From the NCBI GenBank assembly GCA_037355855.1, contig CM074765.1, forward strand, positions 2,480,001-2,544,000: a DNA stretch of 64,000 nt. The letters are read 5' to 3'. Source of the DNA: Pseudo-nitzschia pungens (lineage: Eukaryota > Bacillariophyta > Bacillariophyceae > Bacillariales > Bacillariaceae). Shown in pieces: positions 1 to 11,091 of the stretch. Made by a program: the position numbers and the translations under genes. Positions within the stretch are counted from its first letter, which is position 1, and each line of letters starts with the position of its first letter. Below the pieces are notes generated by a model that searched no databases, was not told the DNA's origin, and saw only the letters and a program-made list of their open reading frames with translations.

Positions 1-717
1 AGAGGTACATCGGAATCGATCGATAGGAGGGCATGATAGGCGTGTTTATTTTAGAGTATAAAAGAAAGAGTGAATATATCGTGACAGGAGCTGAGCGCAG
101 CTCAGCTCTGTATCGTATCGTATCAGCGTTCCGATAACTCGTAGAATAACGGAGCTCTGTAGCTCCAGTACTGTATTCTACGGGTAGCGTACGGAGTATC
201 GTATCTCCGATTAATTATTAGCGATCCAATCGTATGCTAGCTCACTTATGCTAGCGCGTTGGGTAACTGTTTGGGCCGGGTATCCGGTCATGATACATAT
301 TATACACCAATGACCCGACCCCGGCGGTAGCATAGTATCTTAGCATGATATTATGGTAGGTTAGCACCACCAATATCTCGTGGCTTAGCAACCCTAACCC
401 TGTAGCATTTAGCTACACCATAAAAAGGTGCTTTACTCGGGGTACGTACGATTGGTACAAATCGTACGCGGCGACCCTAGTAATTTTGCTAGCATCCATA
501 CTAAACAGGATAGGTCTGCTGCTAAGCCTGCTGCTAAGCCTGCTGCTAAGCCTGCTGCTAAGCCTGTTGCTAAGCCTGTTGCTAAGCCTGTATGCTACCA
601 ATTAGCACTCAGCTCAGCACCTGTTAGTCAGTTACTGGAGGCTGCTGCCTGTAGCCCCAGTACACTCTCCTACACAGGAGCCTTAGCACAGATCATAGCA
701 CCCTGGATATCTTCATA
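1..717 (-). repeat. copia LTR, left copy (3' LTR of the minus-strand element)
   Basis: Matches 10338-11054 base for base wherever I compared. The match stops at 717/11054, where the two flanks become different. Read on the minus strand the LTR would begin TGAAGATATCC. Because the window starts inside the match, the LTR could extend further left. It contains a 12-bp tandem repeat (518-589). Confidence 0.85.
518..589. repeat. 12-bp tandem repeat inside the LTR
   Basis: About six copies of GCTGCTAAGCCT, the last two with GTTGCT. It reads Ala-Ala-Lys-Pro in one frame but this is not taken as coding. The same array is in the right LTR at 10855-10926, and a two-copy scrap lies at about 25309-25333. 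Confidence 0.85.
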
Positions 718-1509
718 GTCCCCGTGATTCATGCCAGTGATCCTGTACTGAGCAACTATACCAGTCCCCGGAAACAGATACTCCCAGGGGGACACCAATA
801 CTCTTGCTCGTCGTACCAGGACACTTGGATGGATCATAACAAAATTCAGGGATGTATCCATATCACTTGTCAGAGATCAAACTGCACCAAATATTGCAGT
901 TCTTCTATCAGAGGCCCGGCTGATTCGTAGTACAAAAAAAAAGGGGGTTGGACCGGAGGACGTTTTGCCCTTGGTTCCATTCCTTGACACGTACAAGGAG
1001 ATCAATCAATCAGCCTATTGTCTTTCAAGTTTATAGTCCCCGGAACCGTTGTACCGGAGACTCCCAAATACATAACATATAACATAAGATCGAAACTCGT
1101 AATCGAAATCCGTAATCGAACTCTGCTGCGTTCGAACAAGGGCTGGGGGTTGGATCGAGATCTGCTGCAACCAAATAATCCATAATCGGAATCGGAATCC
1201 ACTGCGTTCCGAAAATAAGATTGCGGCATTCGGAATAAGGTTTCAATAAAGATCGAAATCGAAACCAGAATCAGTTGCGTCCGAAATCGATTGCGTCCGA
1301 AACAAGGTTGCAATCGGAATAAGGTTGCAATCGAAATTGAATCTGTTGCGCTTGAACCATTCGTAATCGAAATCGTAACGATCGAAGAACTCATAATTCG
1401 AAATCGGAATCCGCTGTCGACTGCGTTCCGAAAATCGTAATCAGAAAAACTCTTCTGCGTCCGAGCTGCTTGTCAGGGATCGAAGTACCCCGAATAATGC
1501 AGCTAACAG
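718..1509. other. no gene seen; degenerate short repeats
   Basis: Inside the copia element, downstream of the RNase H remnant. From about 1080 to 1480 the sequence is built from diverged repeats around aatcggaatccgctgcgttccgaa. No coding domain is visible on either strand. Confidence 0.5.
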
Positions 1510-1852
1510 CTACCAAATGCAGCGCTCACAGTGGCTCTTCAACATGGGACCATTGAGCAACTTAGTGAATAAATCTGCAATGTTGCTCTCGCCTGGTTCC
1601 TTCGCGACACAGAATTGTTCCAGCAGCAATAGCCTCACGCTCCTCGTGGTAGGCAACACTGTTGTGCTTTTTGTTGCATGGACTCTTCGGTCTTGTAACG
1701 GTCTTCGCCACAATCTCATAGCTCCTGGTAGGACCACTGTAATACAAGATACCGATCCAAATCGAAAGAAATAACAAGCAACTCATGCTCTGTGTCCCCG
1801 GAATAAAGATTTCCGGTTCAATAACTAGATCAAAGGGACTTGGTACTCGCAT
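1510..1852 (-). pseudogene. copia RNase H C-terminal remnant
   Basis: Two overlapping minus frames together give the end of a copia polyprotein. One frame (1562-1852) has KKHNSVAYHEEREAIAAGT, and the shifted frame (1510-1737) has ESNIADLFTKLLNGPM, which fits the A-D-L-F-T-K signature near the end of copia RNase H. At least one frameshift separates them. This marks the 3' end of the coding region in this minus-strand element. Confidence 0.75.
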
Positions 1853-3038
1853 GGATCATACAATAGATCACAGTTGTACCACACCGGTCCCCGAACTGGC
1901 TGCTGACAGTTCATTCATCGTGGTTAACATAACTCAGCTGAGAGGTTCAGCTGTCCTTGTGCATCCGCTGTTCGTACAGCTCCTGTCCTGCTTGGGCATA
2001 ATTCCAGATCCGAAGCGCTGCTTCCTGGTCCGTTCGTTCCCGGAACAGTATAACTGCCACTGTTCCACTCGGTCTCCGTAGAAACGCTTGTTGTCGTAGA
2101 TCCAAAACGCGTTGCTCCTGCAACTCGATCGTTGGTTCGTTTGTCAATTTCGTTTGATCATGAGCAAGCTCTCCAACACGGAACCATTCCAATAGTCTGC
2201 ATGGGATCGCTTGTCACTTCTTGGTATCAATCCAAATCATCGCTGCTCCTGTAAGGCTGTCGTCGGAACAGCAGCTCCTGATTCGTAGATCGAATAATAT
2301 CGAATCACGCCACTCCTGTAGCACAGTCATCGGAACTGGCAGCTCCTGATTCGTGGATCATATATTCAAAACCATGCTGCTCCTGTAACAGGACGACCGG
2401 TTCAATCGTTTGGTTGTCCCCGGAACAGCAGTTCTGTATTCACAGTATCGAACATAACAATTTTGATGCCACAGTTCCAATACTGGTCTCTGGACTGAAT
2501 AGTTCGGTCCTTGATAGATACATTCAATCGACAGTAGCAGTTAGCGTCGTTTAAAGTACGTCGTACACTGCTGAGATAGCGCCGTTCGAAATACGTCAGG
2601 CACGGGCGTATTCAATCGGTCGTGGCAATCAGCATCATCCGTAGTGGAGTAACTGAAATACATCCAATTAGTCACGGCAATCAGCATCATCCGAAGTACC
2701 TGAGGCACTGTTAGGTCATACATTATGCGCTCGCCTAGCTGCCTGTCTCGTGTCAACTTCGATGCTGTTTGTAATTATCTGTTCTGTGCGCAACGATGCT
2801 ACCTTTCATGTTGCACGCAAAATCCGTTGCGCTTTTAACAGGGCGTTGTCGTCGTGTCGTAACACTTCAGCCTCCGCATGATCGTTCTTGCTTTTCAACA
2901 TCTGCTGCTCTTCTGCGATCGCTCCAGCCTGCTGGCGTTCAACCTGTAACAGGGACAGCATGTCCCCGTATCAGTATCGTTCCACATATACAGGCTTGAT
3001 CCTTGCAAGGCTCATACTCGGACAAATCACTGTTTAGT
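1853..3038. other. degenerate copia interior; reverse transcriptase not recognisable
   Basis: This stretch lies where the reverse transcriptase should be, between integrase (above 3039) and RNase H (below 1852). It contains repeated gctcctg/cggaac/ttcgtagatcgaa words and no YVDD-type catalytic box in any frame. It looks like replaced or heavily mutated filler. Confidence 0.5.
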
Positions 3039-4371
3039 TCATTTGCGGTGGCCCCAACCATATGAGCGTACGCATGCTTTGCTGTAGCGTCGGCGCTCCA
3101 CCTCTAACAGAGACCACACGTCACTGCTGTGCATTCCTTGAACGTCCTTATACTGAGGGCTCCTTGGTAGAAGTGAACATGCTCTCAGCAATGATATTTG
3201 CAGTGTACTGCTCCACCGTACCATCAGGGAGCTGCAAGTCATACATTCGGGTATCAAGGATAGGGTTGTTGTTATAACTCCGCAGGGGGATCAGGATAGG
3301 TAGCTTGGAACTTCGCGTCACGTCAGTATCCTCAACCTTGTCCCCGGTCTTGGATCCCACTGCTTGGTCCAATGAGTCCATATACCGCTTGACGTCATGT
3401 GAACGCCATTCTTCTTCAGTAACAGCACGGACTGTGTTAGTGCTTACTGGCATGGCCGTCTCGTTCAAAATCCAGTGGCAATCTCCGCCTCCGAATCTAT
3501 CACCGCACGGACCAAGCCACCGTCCCAGCTTCTCGGTCCCATCAGAGAGATCTACCCAATAGACGAAATCATACCATTCATGGGCTTGGTACAGAGATAT
3601 GTCTGGCATGTACCCGTGTACCATCTCGAACGGCGTTTGACCCATCGTCGTAGAATTAGCTGTGCGTTGTCGGATTGCAGCAACAAGTTCCCCGCAGAAA
3701 GCCCACAGGCGCTTGGTGGATCGCTTGCGGGCCGTCTTCTTGCGGATGCTTCTGCTGATATGGCCGATGCTGAGCTCCGCGCGATTCTGAAAGGGACATC
3801 GTGGCTGGATAAAGGTCTGGTGGATATGGTTCTTGCTGACAACCTTATTCCATGGAGTCTTGTATGATATGGTTCTTGCTGACAACCTTATTCCATGGAG
3901 TCTTGTATGTCCCAGGAGCGCCTTGCTCTCGAGCTCCATCGGATATCAAATGCTCGGGGATCCCAACATCGTGGATGAAAATCTTCAGTCCCTCATACGC
4001 TTGCTTCTTGCCCTGTATAGGTATGAACTCATCGTAGCCCTTACCATTACTGAAAACTTGGGCGGCTGAATCTTGTCACATGATGCTCGGGACCTTTGCC
4101 ATCCAGGTGTCGGTATACCATTTGCCAGCCGCAACGCGCTTGTTTCTGAAGCTCTGCGTTGGCAATCGGCGGACAAGGGGATGCATTGGGTTGCGGAATC
4201 CTTTCTGGGTCGTGACTCGAAGGGTGTCTGCAGCCTTTCTCGGGGATACATCCCAAATCTTGGACAGACGGTCGGAGTCAATCTTGCAGTATCGTTCGGT
4301 GTCAATCGTCGGGTCCCACTTGGCTCGTCTGAAGATGGTGTCGAGCTCCGGATCGACTGGTTCGACTGCAT
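3039..4371 (-). pseudogene. copia integrase remnant
   Basis: The longest open piece (3148-3939) contains RTANSTTMGQTPFEMVHGY and AHEWYDFVYWVDLSD, typical of the C-terminal half of copia integrases in stramenopiles. Upstream on the minus strand, around 3940-4330, shifted frames read SKIWDVSPRKAADTLRVTTQ, KWYTDTWMAK and EGLKIFIHDVGIPEHLISDG, the integrase core. Frameshifts, stops and a 43-bp tandem duplication (3823-3908) break it, so it is inactive. Confidence 0.8.
3823..3908. repeat. 43-bp tandem duplication in copia integrase
   Basis: Two consecutive copies (3823-3865 and 3866-3908) starting gatatggttcttgctgac. Forty-three is not a multiple of three, so the duplication shifts the integrase frame. 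Confidence 0.9.
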
Positions 4372-4438
4372 CGTCGTATTCGAAGCGCTCGTTGATCCAA
4401 TTCGAAGCGCTCGCGTCTATCAGTATAGGCGCGCTTCT

Positions 4439-5365
4439 CTATCGGTATAGGCGCGCTCGTACAAAGGGGTATGCAGGGCGTTGATTGTAAGACTTGGTAC
4501 TGAATCCACGTCTACATCGTCCCCGCAAGTCTTCAAGGAATCGCCCTGAAAAAAGAGAAGATAGTCGTGCATCCAGACGAGAGTCGGATGCAATCGCACA
4601 TGGGGTCAGATCACGGCGGATACAGAGTTGCTGGAGACTCCGCAGCTTGTACTTCTCATAACAATCATGCTGGGGAAGGATCAGATCGTCGCTCTGAAGA
4701 AGCTTGTCGTACATATGGGGACTGAAGTTGGACCGTGTTTCGACGGGCTCCATCTTACGCTTGTTGAACTTCTTGGACTGCTTCGTGGTCAGCGCGGAAG
4801 CGATGGACGTCTCCGCGCGAAGGACAGGCAATGTAGGATTCAACGGATGAGAGCCGTCGAAAGCTTCTTCGGCTTGCTCGAACTTCTTGCTCTTCGGGTC
4901 CCAAGGGAAGTCTCGGGTTGCAACGGCATGATCGCATGTAGCCATCTCATGGGGGAAGGGAAGTAGGACACGACCTCATCAAGTATAGGCTTGATGTCAA
5001 GGGGGTGTCCCGCACGGGGATCGTCAGGATCGGTATTGTCAATATGGATGGAGTGACTGGACTTGTGGTCGTACTGTCGTGGCGTCTCATCAACACGATT
5101 GTGATGGCAGTCCTATATCTGATTCGGACAAATCAAGCTGTGGGACAACTTGTCACCAAAATACAGAGCCTCGTGGAAATAAACCAACCAAACTTTCCCG
5201 TCGGGCGCTGTGTAGGCTGTAACACAGGTTCCAATAGGAATAGTCTTGGTCTTCAATCAGGATCATGTCAGCGTGACTGTCCGATTCCTGCTGTAGGCAC
5301 ATTGCCTGTCGGGGTATTACCCTTGGTCTGTTGTTGCTGCTATTGCTGGTGTAGGGCAGAAACAA
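4439..5365 (-). pseudogene. copia protease region, second (downstream) copy, with protease-integrase linker
   Basis: Minus frames give ESDSHAD at the top (about 5280), a copia protease active-site motif related to DSGA/DSHAD. FGDKLSHSLICPNQI and NRVDETPRQYDHKSSHSI follow, then the linker ORF 4439-4945 with TCDHAVATRDFPWDPKSKKF. The same order occurs at 5384-6125, so the protease segment exists twice in tandem with moderate divergence. Stops and frameshifts are present. Confidence 0.7.
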
Positions 5366-5383
5366 AACGTGGTTGGGTCAGGT

Positions 5384-6125
5384 GAATGGGGTGTGATGGG
5401 TTCCAGGATGCGTCCCTTGTAGCAACCGCATGGTCACACGTCCACAATTGCTAATTCAGCTTGCTCAATTTTGTGCTTGCTGGATTCCAGGGGGCATCCC
5501 TTGTAGCAATTACATGATCACACGTCCGCATTTCTTCTTTCGTGGTGCGCCTGGAGGGGAAGTAGGAAACAACACCATTAAGCAGGAGCTTAATATCTAG
5601 TGTCGGGACCTCTTCATCTCCATCTTCAGCAGTATGCTAGATGACTTGGAATCAAACTGTCTCGACGTCTCATCCACACGGTTGTGGCCACAATCCCTAA
5701 TGTGGTTGGGACATATCAGGCTGTGCTGTAGCCTGTCCCCGAAATATAAAGCCTCATGGAAATCAATCAACCAACTTTTCCCAATGGATCCGTATAAACA
5801 GTAATACACGTTCGGATAGGAATATTCTTCACTGGTTTAATGAACATCCGCATGGGAGGTAACTTGGTCTTCCAATAAGAAATCATGTTGCAACCAGCAG
5901 CTGTCGTGTCTGCATGGCTATCCAACTCGCAGTTGCTCTCTTTCGGCCTTGCTGATCGCAGTTGCTCTCTTTCAGCCTTGCTGATCTTGCTGCTGGTACA
6001 TCCATTCGATACACCAATGCTGAGACGGATCGACCGCGATACACGCCTAACAGAGTACATCGTAGCAGGTCTATCAACGAGCGTCGTTGCTCTCGCTCAT
6101 AGCATTCTGACCGTGCTTTACACAT
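5384..6125 (-). pseudogene. copia protease region, first (upstream) copy
   Basis: Frame 5767-6060 contains ELDSHADTTAAGCN, a good match to copia aspartic protease active sites. The adjacent frame 5597-5809 continues WLIDFHEALYFGDRLQHSL and RVDETSRQFDSKSSSI. About 5384-5560 encodes two TCDH.(V/A)ATRDA.WNP scraps that mirror the linker of the other copy. Broken by frameshifts. Confidence 0.7.
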
Positions 6126-6186
6126 GTCCGCTGTGTACTAGGCACACATGCCTTTGGTCATATCTCGTATCAGTCATTTTCATGTC

Positions 6187-6206
6187 TACCATTATGTATC
6201 CTCTAT
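6187..6206. repeat. 20-bp target-site duplication, left copy
   Basis: TACCATTATGTATCCTCTAT, repeated exactly at 8241-8260, brackets the deleted LINE and marks its insertion site in the copia element. Confidence 0.95.
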
Positions 6207-8240
6207 AATAATAATAATAATAATATACTTATTTAAGTAGGAAAATCCACCGAAGGTGGTTAAAAGCTACTCAGTCTGTAACCAGACTTTATCGTCGCCT
6301 CAATCGAAGAGAGGTTAGGCCCCAAGTTGTAGAACGACGCGCCGCCTCAACCATGGGGAATAGGCCCCAGGTTGTAAGGACGGCTATTTTGCAAACGAAC
6401 CTTGGTAAGAAACAGGAAAAAAACGAACCAGTCCAGAGCACAACAGACACTGCTGTTGCAAAGCGTACAGGAAACGGGGTAACAAGAACGTGAAAGGGAA
6501 AGACACAAGCAAAACTGTCCCTCCAATGCTGGTGTGCAGCATCCGTAATGCTAGTGGTCAGCTGACACAAGCAAAACCCTGACTAGATACATGGTATCTG
6601 TAATGCTAGTGGTCAGCGTACAAAAGCAAAACTCCTCTCTGAATGCTGGATTGCAGCATCACCAGTAATGCGAGTAGTCATCCCCAAACACATCCCGAAC
6701 CACATTCCTTACCACTGTATGGTACATAAAGTACAGAGCCTACTACCAAATTCAGAACAGCTGTCCTCCTGTTCGAACTTAGTAGTAGCCGGAAACACGT
6801 AGAGGCGGTGGAGCCTACTACCAAATTCAAATTCAGTAACAGCTGGCCTTCTGTTCGAACTTGAACTTGCTCTCCTGTAGTAGCTTGGAAACAGGGGCTC
6901 TAAGTGAAAACACTTATGGACCATCAGGGCTGTAGGCTTGAAAACAGGTCTCTGCTGTACTGTGAACTGGAGGGGTATATGTAGGTGGTGGTGCGTTAAG
7001 TAACATGTACTTAGCAGCTTTGGGGCTTGGGTCATAAAAACAGTAGGTCCATAATCAAAAACAATTATGGACTATCAGGGCAGTAGACTTGAAAACAGAT
7101 GACAGTTGAAGTGTGCATCTGAGAGGGTTATGTAGGTAGGAGAGCCTTAAGCAAGCTGTACTTAGCGGCTTTGGGGCTTGGGTCAGGAAATAGTAGGACC
7201 TTAAGTGAGAACACTTATGGTCCAGCAGGGCAGTAGACTTGAAAACAGATGACAGTTGAAGTGTGCATCTGAGAGGTATATGTAGGTAGGAGAGCCTTAA
7301 GCAAGCTGTACTTAGCGGCTTTGGGGCTTGGGTAAGGAAACAGTAGGACCATAAGCGAAAACACTTATGGTCCATCAGGGCAGTAGACTTGAAAACAGAT
7401 GACAGTTGAAGAATGCATCTGAGAGGTATATGTAGGTAGGGGAGCCTTAAGCAAACTGTACTTAGTGGCTTTAGGGCTTGGGTCAGGAAACAGTAGGACC
7501 ATAAGCGAAAACACTTAGGGTCCATCAGGGCAGTAGACTTGGAAACAGATGACATTTATACAGTACACCTGAGAGGGTTATGTAGGTGGTGGAGCCTTAA
7601 GCAAACTGTACTTAGCGGCTTTGGGGCTTGGGTCAAGAAACAGTAGGACCATAAGTGAAAACACTTAGGGTCCAGCAGGGCAATGGACTTGAAAACAGAT
7701 GACAGAATTTCTTTTTAGAAAAAAAGATTCCTACAGTGGAAGGGGCTGTTCGTGAACTTCGACTTGAAAAGACTTAAGAGGACTCAGCAAGGAACTTCGA
7801 AGAATGTAGAACATTAAGTGAGAATCACTTAAGCAGCTTGGAAACAGTGTAGAACATTAAGTATAAGATATACTTAAGGGCCTTGGAATGGAGCTGGGAA
7901 ACAGATCGAAGCAGAAATACAACGTTGTTGTCGGTTTTGCTGTACGGTAGAATCTGTACTGGAAGTGCTGTAGAAAATTATGTGTCGGTTTGCTGCTGCT
8001 GCTGCTCGATCGGCCGCCGAGTGGTGAATTGGCAACCAAAGCAACCAAACAAAGCATCCAGCAACTGAACCGATAGCAGAAACGAAGAGCGCAGGTCTTG
8101 GTTAATACATGTAGGTCCTGGGGTTGTGATTGGGGGTGTATAAGGGAGCGAGATATCGCATGGTAAAGTTGTGTAGAAATCTACGTATTTTTAGTACTGG
8201 AACATCGGAACGTCGGACAAAATGCGCTTCGCGCAAATTG
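6207..8240 (-). mobile_element. internally deleted, non-autonomous LINE derivative
   Basis: The low-coordinate end (its 3' end) has the same TTATTATT-type tail and about 130 bp of 3' UTR as the full-length LINE at 43823: the shared block includes ctcagtctgtaaccagactt. The high-coordinate end (its 5' end, about 7740-8240) matches the LINE 5' UTR at about 54030-54485, sharing gtagaaatctacgt and tactggaacatcggaacgtc. Both ORFs are absent. An exact 20-bp target duplication shows it moved as a unit. About 6400-6700 holds other short repeats (aatgctagtggtcagc). Confidence 0.85.
6900..7715. repeat. 150-bp tandem repeat within the LINE derivative
   Basis: The marker cttagcggcttTggggcttgg recurs at 7010, 7161, 7311, 7461 and 7611, a 150-151 bp period. 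Units include gaaaacacttatggtcca and cagtagacttgaaaacagat. The intact LINE 5' UTR (about 53400-54130) has shorter, less regular versions of the same words. Confidence 0.9.
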
Positions 8241-8260
8241 TACCATTATGTATCCTCTAT
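8241..8260. repeat. 20-bp target-site duplication, right copy
   Basis: Exact copy of 6187-6206. Confidence 0.95.
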
Positions 8261-10337
8261 CCTTGTAAGTCATGAGCGCTGTGACGTCACATCGCTCCTT
8301 ACGTTGGATCGTCTTCAGTTCAATGCGCCCTGTCTACTAACAATGCGCTGCGGACCCGTGCTGCGCTTGTTCCCTTGCTCCCGCCAATCCTTTTAGCTGC
8401 TGTAGGCTTCTCTCCTGTCAGGGCATCGATGTTGTCCTTTTGTTGCTGCTACTGCTCTTTCGCCGCAAGGACAGGCACAAACATCAATCGGTCAACGCTG
8501 CGTCTAGCGTCTGCTGCGAATCTTCGCGTCTAGCGTCTGCTGCTATCGATTCGTTGCTATCGATCCGTTGCTATCGATCCGTTGCTATGGATTTGGCTAT
8601 CGATTCCTCGTTCCGGAATACAGCAATTCGATCGAACTCTTTCAGTGCAGGGACAAGATATATAACATATTGTCCCCGAATAAAGGATTTGGTGCTGAGC
8701 AATTCTTCGCTGAGCAATTCTTCAGGGAATTTCCTAGGGTTTCTGGGCTGGGCGTTCCGCTCGTAAGGCAGTCTTTCTCGTAGATCAGTCGTCGGGCACT
8801 ACCGATGACACATTGTCTTCTGTCACGAGCAAAGATGGGCTTCTTGTTGAGGATACTGGTGGTTTCAGGGATACTTTTTGCAAATACAATACTTGCAAAC
8901 ATACAGGCCTTTCAGCCTTCAATCCTTCCGGATCCATCTAATTGCGAACGTCGCAATCTTCAATTCCTTCGGTGTTACTGGATACCATATCTAATGGTAG
9001 CAATAAGAGCCTCCTTGTTCTTCAAAGAACCAAAGTTCTTGCCCATTCGTTCCTGTAGAACTTGGAGTTGCCTGACAACCATAGTCATGGCAGTGTCGGT
9101 CTGGTTGCGTGGTTGGATAGTAAAATCATCCTCCGCATGCATCCTAGGTCCTGCCATCTAATGCGTTGACTTTGGCGTTGCTTGGTAAGCCCCATGGTCT
9201 AAGCTTCCGCTTCTGTCCCTGTACCGCAGGGGCCGCTTGCTCCTCTTCATACTCAGAATCGCTTCAGCGATGATTCTGGTTTGCTTGGCCATGGTTGTCT
9301 TGCTCTGATTAACTAACTTGCTTCAGTTTCTAAACCAAATTCTTTTGTGGTGGGGACTGTTTCCATCCAAGTTGTCGATCGAAGGTCTGTATCGATGACG
9401 ACCAAAAGAAAAGGTATCACGTCAGCGTTTCCGTGTCAACAGTTTCGTGCCGACGTCTAAAAAAGGTATCCACATCGATGGTTCCGATTCGATGGTTGGA
9501 TGGTTGGTTACGACCAAAAGAAGAATTCTATTCGGTCTTTCTGCTCTGGACCAATCGATTTGATTTTGAGATATGACAGATCTCAGGGTTCTTGGCTTGT
9601 CTGATTCCAAATTCCCTTGGCTAAAATCAAAATCGATGGTATGGCAGGTTTGAGGTTGTCTGCGCCTCGTTGTTTCGGATGGGACTGACGTCATGTCCTT
9701 GGTCTGCTGGACACTGCCTTCACTGGAAAGTTCGTGGTGGTCTGTCTCCACGAAAATTCTCTTTCCAGCGTTGTCCCATCCCCGGCAAACGTCCCCTTGA
9801 ATCCTGTAAAGAAATAACAGGGAATCATGGACGCTGCTTTCTCCACGTCCATCATGCTCCTTCCCCACCGGACTGAGCCTCCATGGAGCCACCATGACGC
9901 TCAGCTACTGGATTTGAATACCAATAGGTCCGCAGAGGTGGATGTGCGGACTCCAGTCGTATTGCGCGTTTGCTGGGGAAGGGCTCCCCATTAACATCAG
10001 GGATCTCACGATGTCAGCTGCTGGTCCAGTTTCAGCTGAGGTTTTACATCCAAGTGTAGGCATGGATGCCAGTGGTGATCAGCCAGCTGGGTTTCTTCAC
10101 ACGCTCTAGCCGGCGTCCCGGTTCGTAGTGGGTCGAGCGGTGGGTCTGATAAACTGTGTTGATATCCGCTCGTCAGCGGTCTTCGGGGAACTTAATCGTA
10201 GATATGTATCTCGTACTGGTCTGTAAATAAGGAAAAGCCTTAACAATAATAATACATAAAGTCCTGGCAAATCGTGAGTCTACAGTGGACCATTCAAGGT
10301 CTATTGCATACACTTAAGCAATACAAAGCACTTCCCT
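8261..10337 (-). other. copia leader and gag-position region, no intact gene
   Basis: Lies between the 5' LTR (10338-11054, minus orientation) and the protease remnants, where gag should be. A short minus ORF at 8975-9157 (MAGPRMHAEDDFTIQPRNQT...) and one at 9422-9895 are the only notable open stretches, and I recognise neither as gag. The PBS next to the LTR could not be fixed because the LTR inner edge is uncertain. Confidence 0.4.
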
Positions 10338-11054
10338 AGAGGTACATCGGAATCGATCGATAGGAGGGCATGATAGGCGTGTTTATTTTAGAGTATAAAA
10401 GAAAGAGTGAATATATCGTGACAGGAGCTGAGCGCAGCTCAGCTCTGTATCGTATCGTATCAGCGTTCCGATAACTCGTAGAATAACGGAGCTCTGTAGC
10501 TCCAGTACTGTATTCTACGGGTAGCGTACGGAGTATCGTATCTCCGATTAATTATTAGCGATCCAATCGTATGCTAGCTCACTTATGCTAGCGCGTTGGG
10601 TAACTGTTTGGGCCGGGTATCCGGTCATGATACATATTATACACCAATGACCCGACCCCGGCGGTAGCATAGTATCTTAGCATGATATTATGGTAGGTTA
10701 GCACCACCAATATCTCGTGGCTTAGCAACCCTAACCCTGTAGCATTTAGCTACACCATAAAAAGGTGCTTTACTCGGGGTACGTACGATTGGTACAAATC
10801 GTACGCGGCGACCCTAGTAATTTTGCTAGCATCCATACTAAACAGGATAGGTCTGCTGCTAAGCCTGCTGCTAAGCCTGCTGCTAAGCCTGCTGCTAAGC
10901 CTGTTGCTAAGCCTGTTGCTAAGCCTGTATGCTACCAATTAGCACTCAGCTCAGCACCTGTTAGTCAGTTACTGGAGGCTGCTGCCTGTAGCCCCAGTAC
11001 ACTCTCCTACACAGGAGCCTTAGCACAGATCATAGCACCCTGGATATCTTCATA
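10338..11054 (-). repeat. copia LTR, right copy (5' LTR of the minus-strand element)
   Basis: Identical by eye to 1-717. A TG at 11052-11051 on the minus strand is the likely outer end. The inner edge may lie somewhat below 10338, since the partner sequence is outside the window. Confidence 0.85.
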
Positions 11055-11091
11055 CTCACGTATCAACATCAACTTTCCGTGAACCGTGAAA

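Larger units (their letters stand above)
1..11052 (-). mobile_element. Ty1/copia-like LTR retrotransposon, non-autonomous, left end cut by the window
   Basis: Two direct repeats (1-717 and 10338-11054) flank minus-strand remains of copia coding sequence in copia order: leader/gag area, protease, integrase and RNase H read from high to low coordinate. No reverse transcriptase can be recognised, the protease region is present twice, and frameshifts and stops break every domain, so the element cannot encode its own mobility. A deleted LINE sits in it at 6207-8240. The left LTR touches position 1, so the true end and any target duplication on that side are not visible. Confidence 0.8.

Noticed and set aside
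428..718. ORF with AAKP repeats in the LTR
   Set aside because: Arises from the 12-bp tandem repeat and is present in both LTRs. Non-coding LTR sequence.
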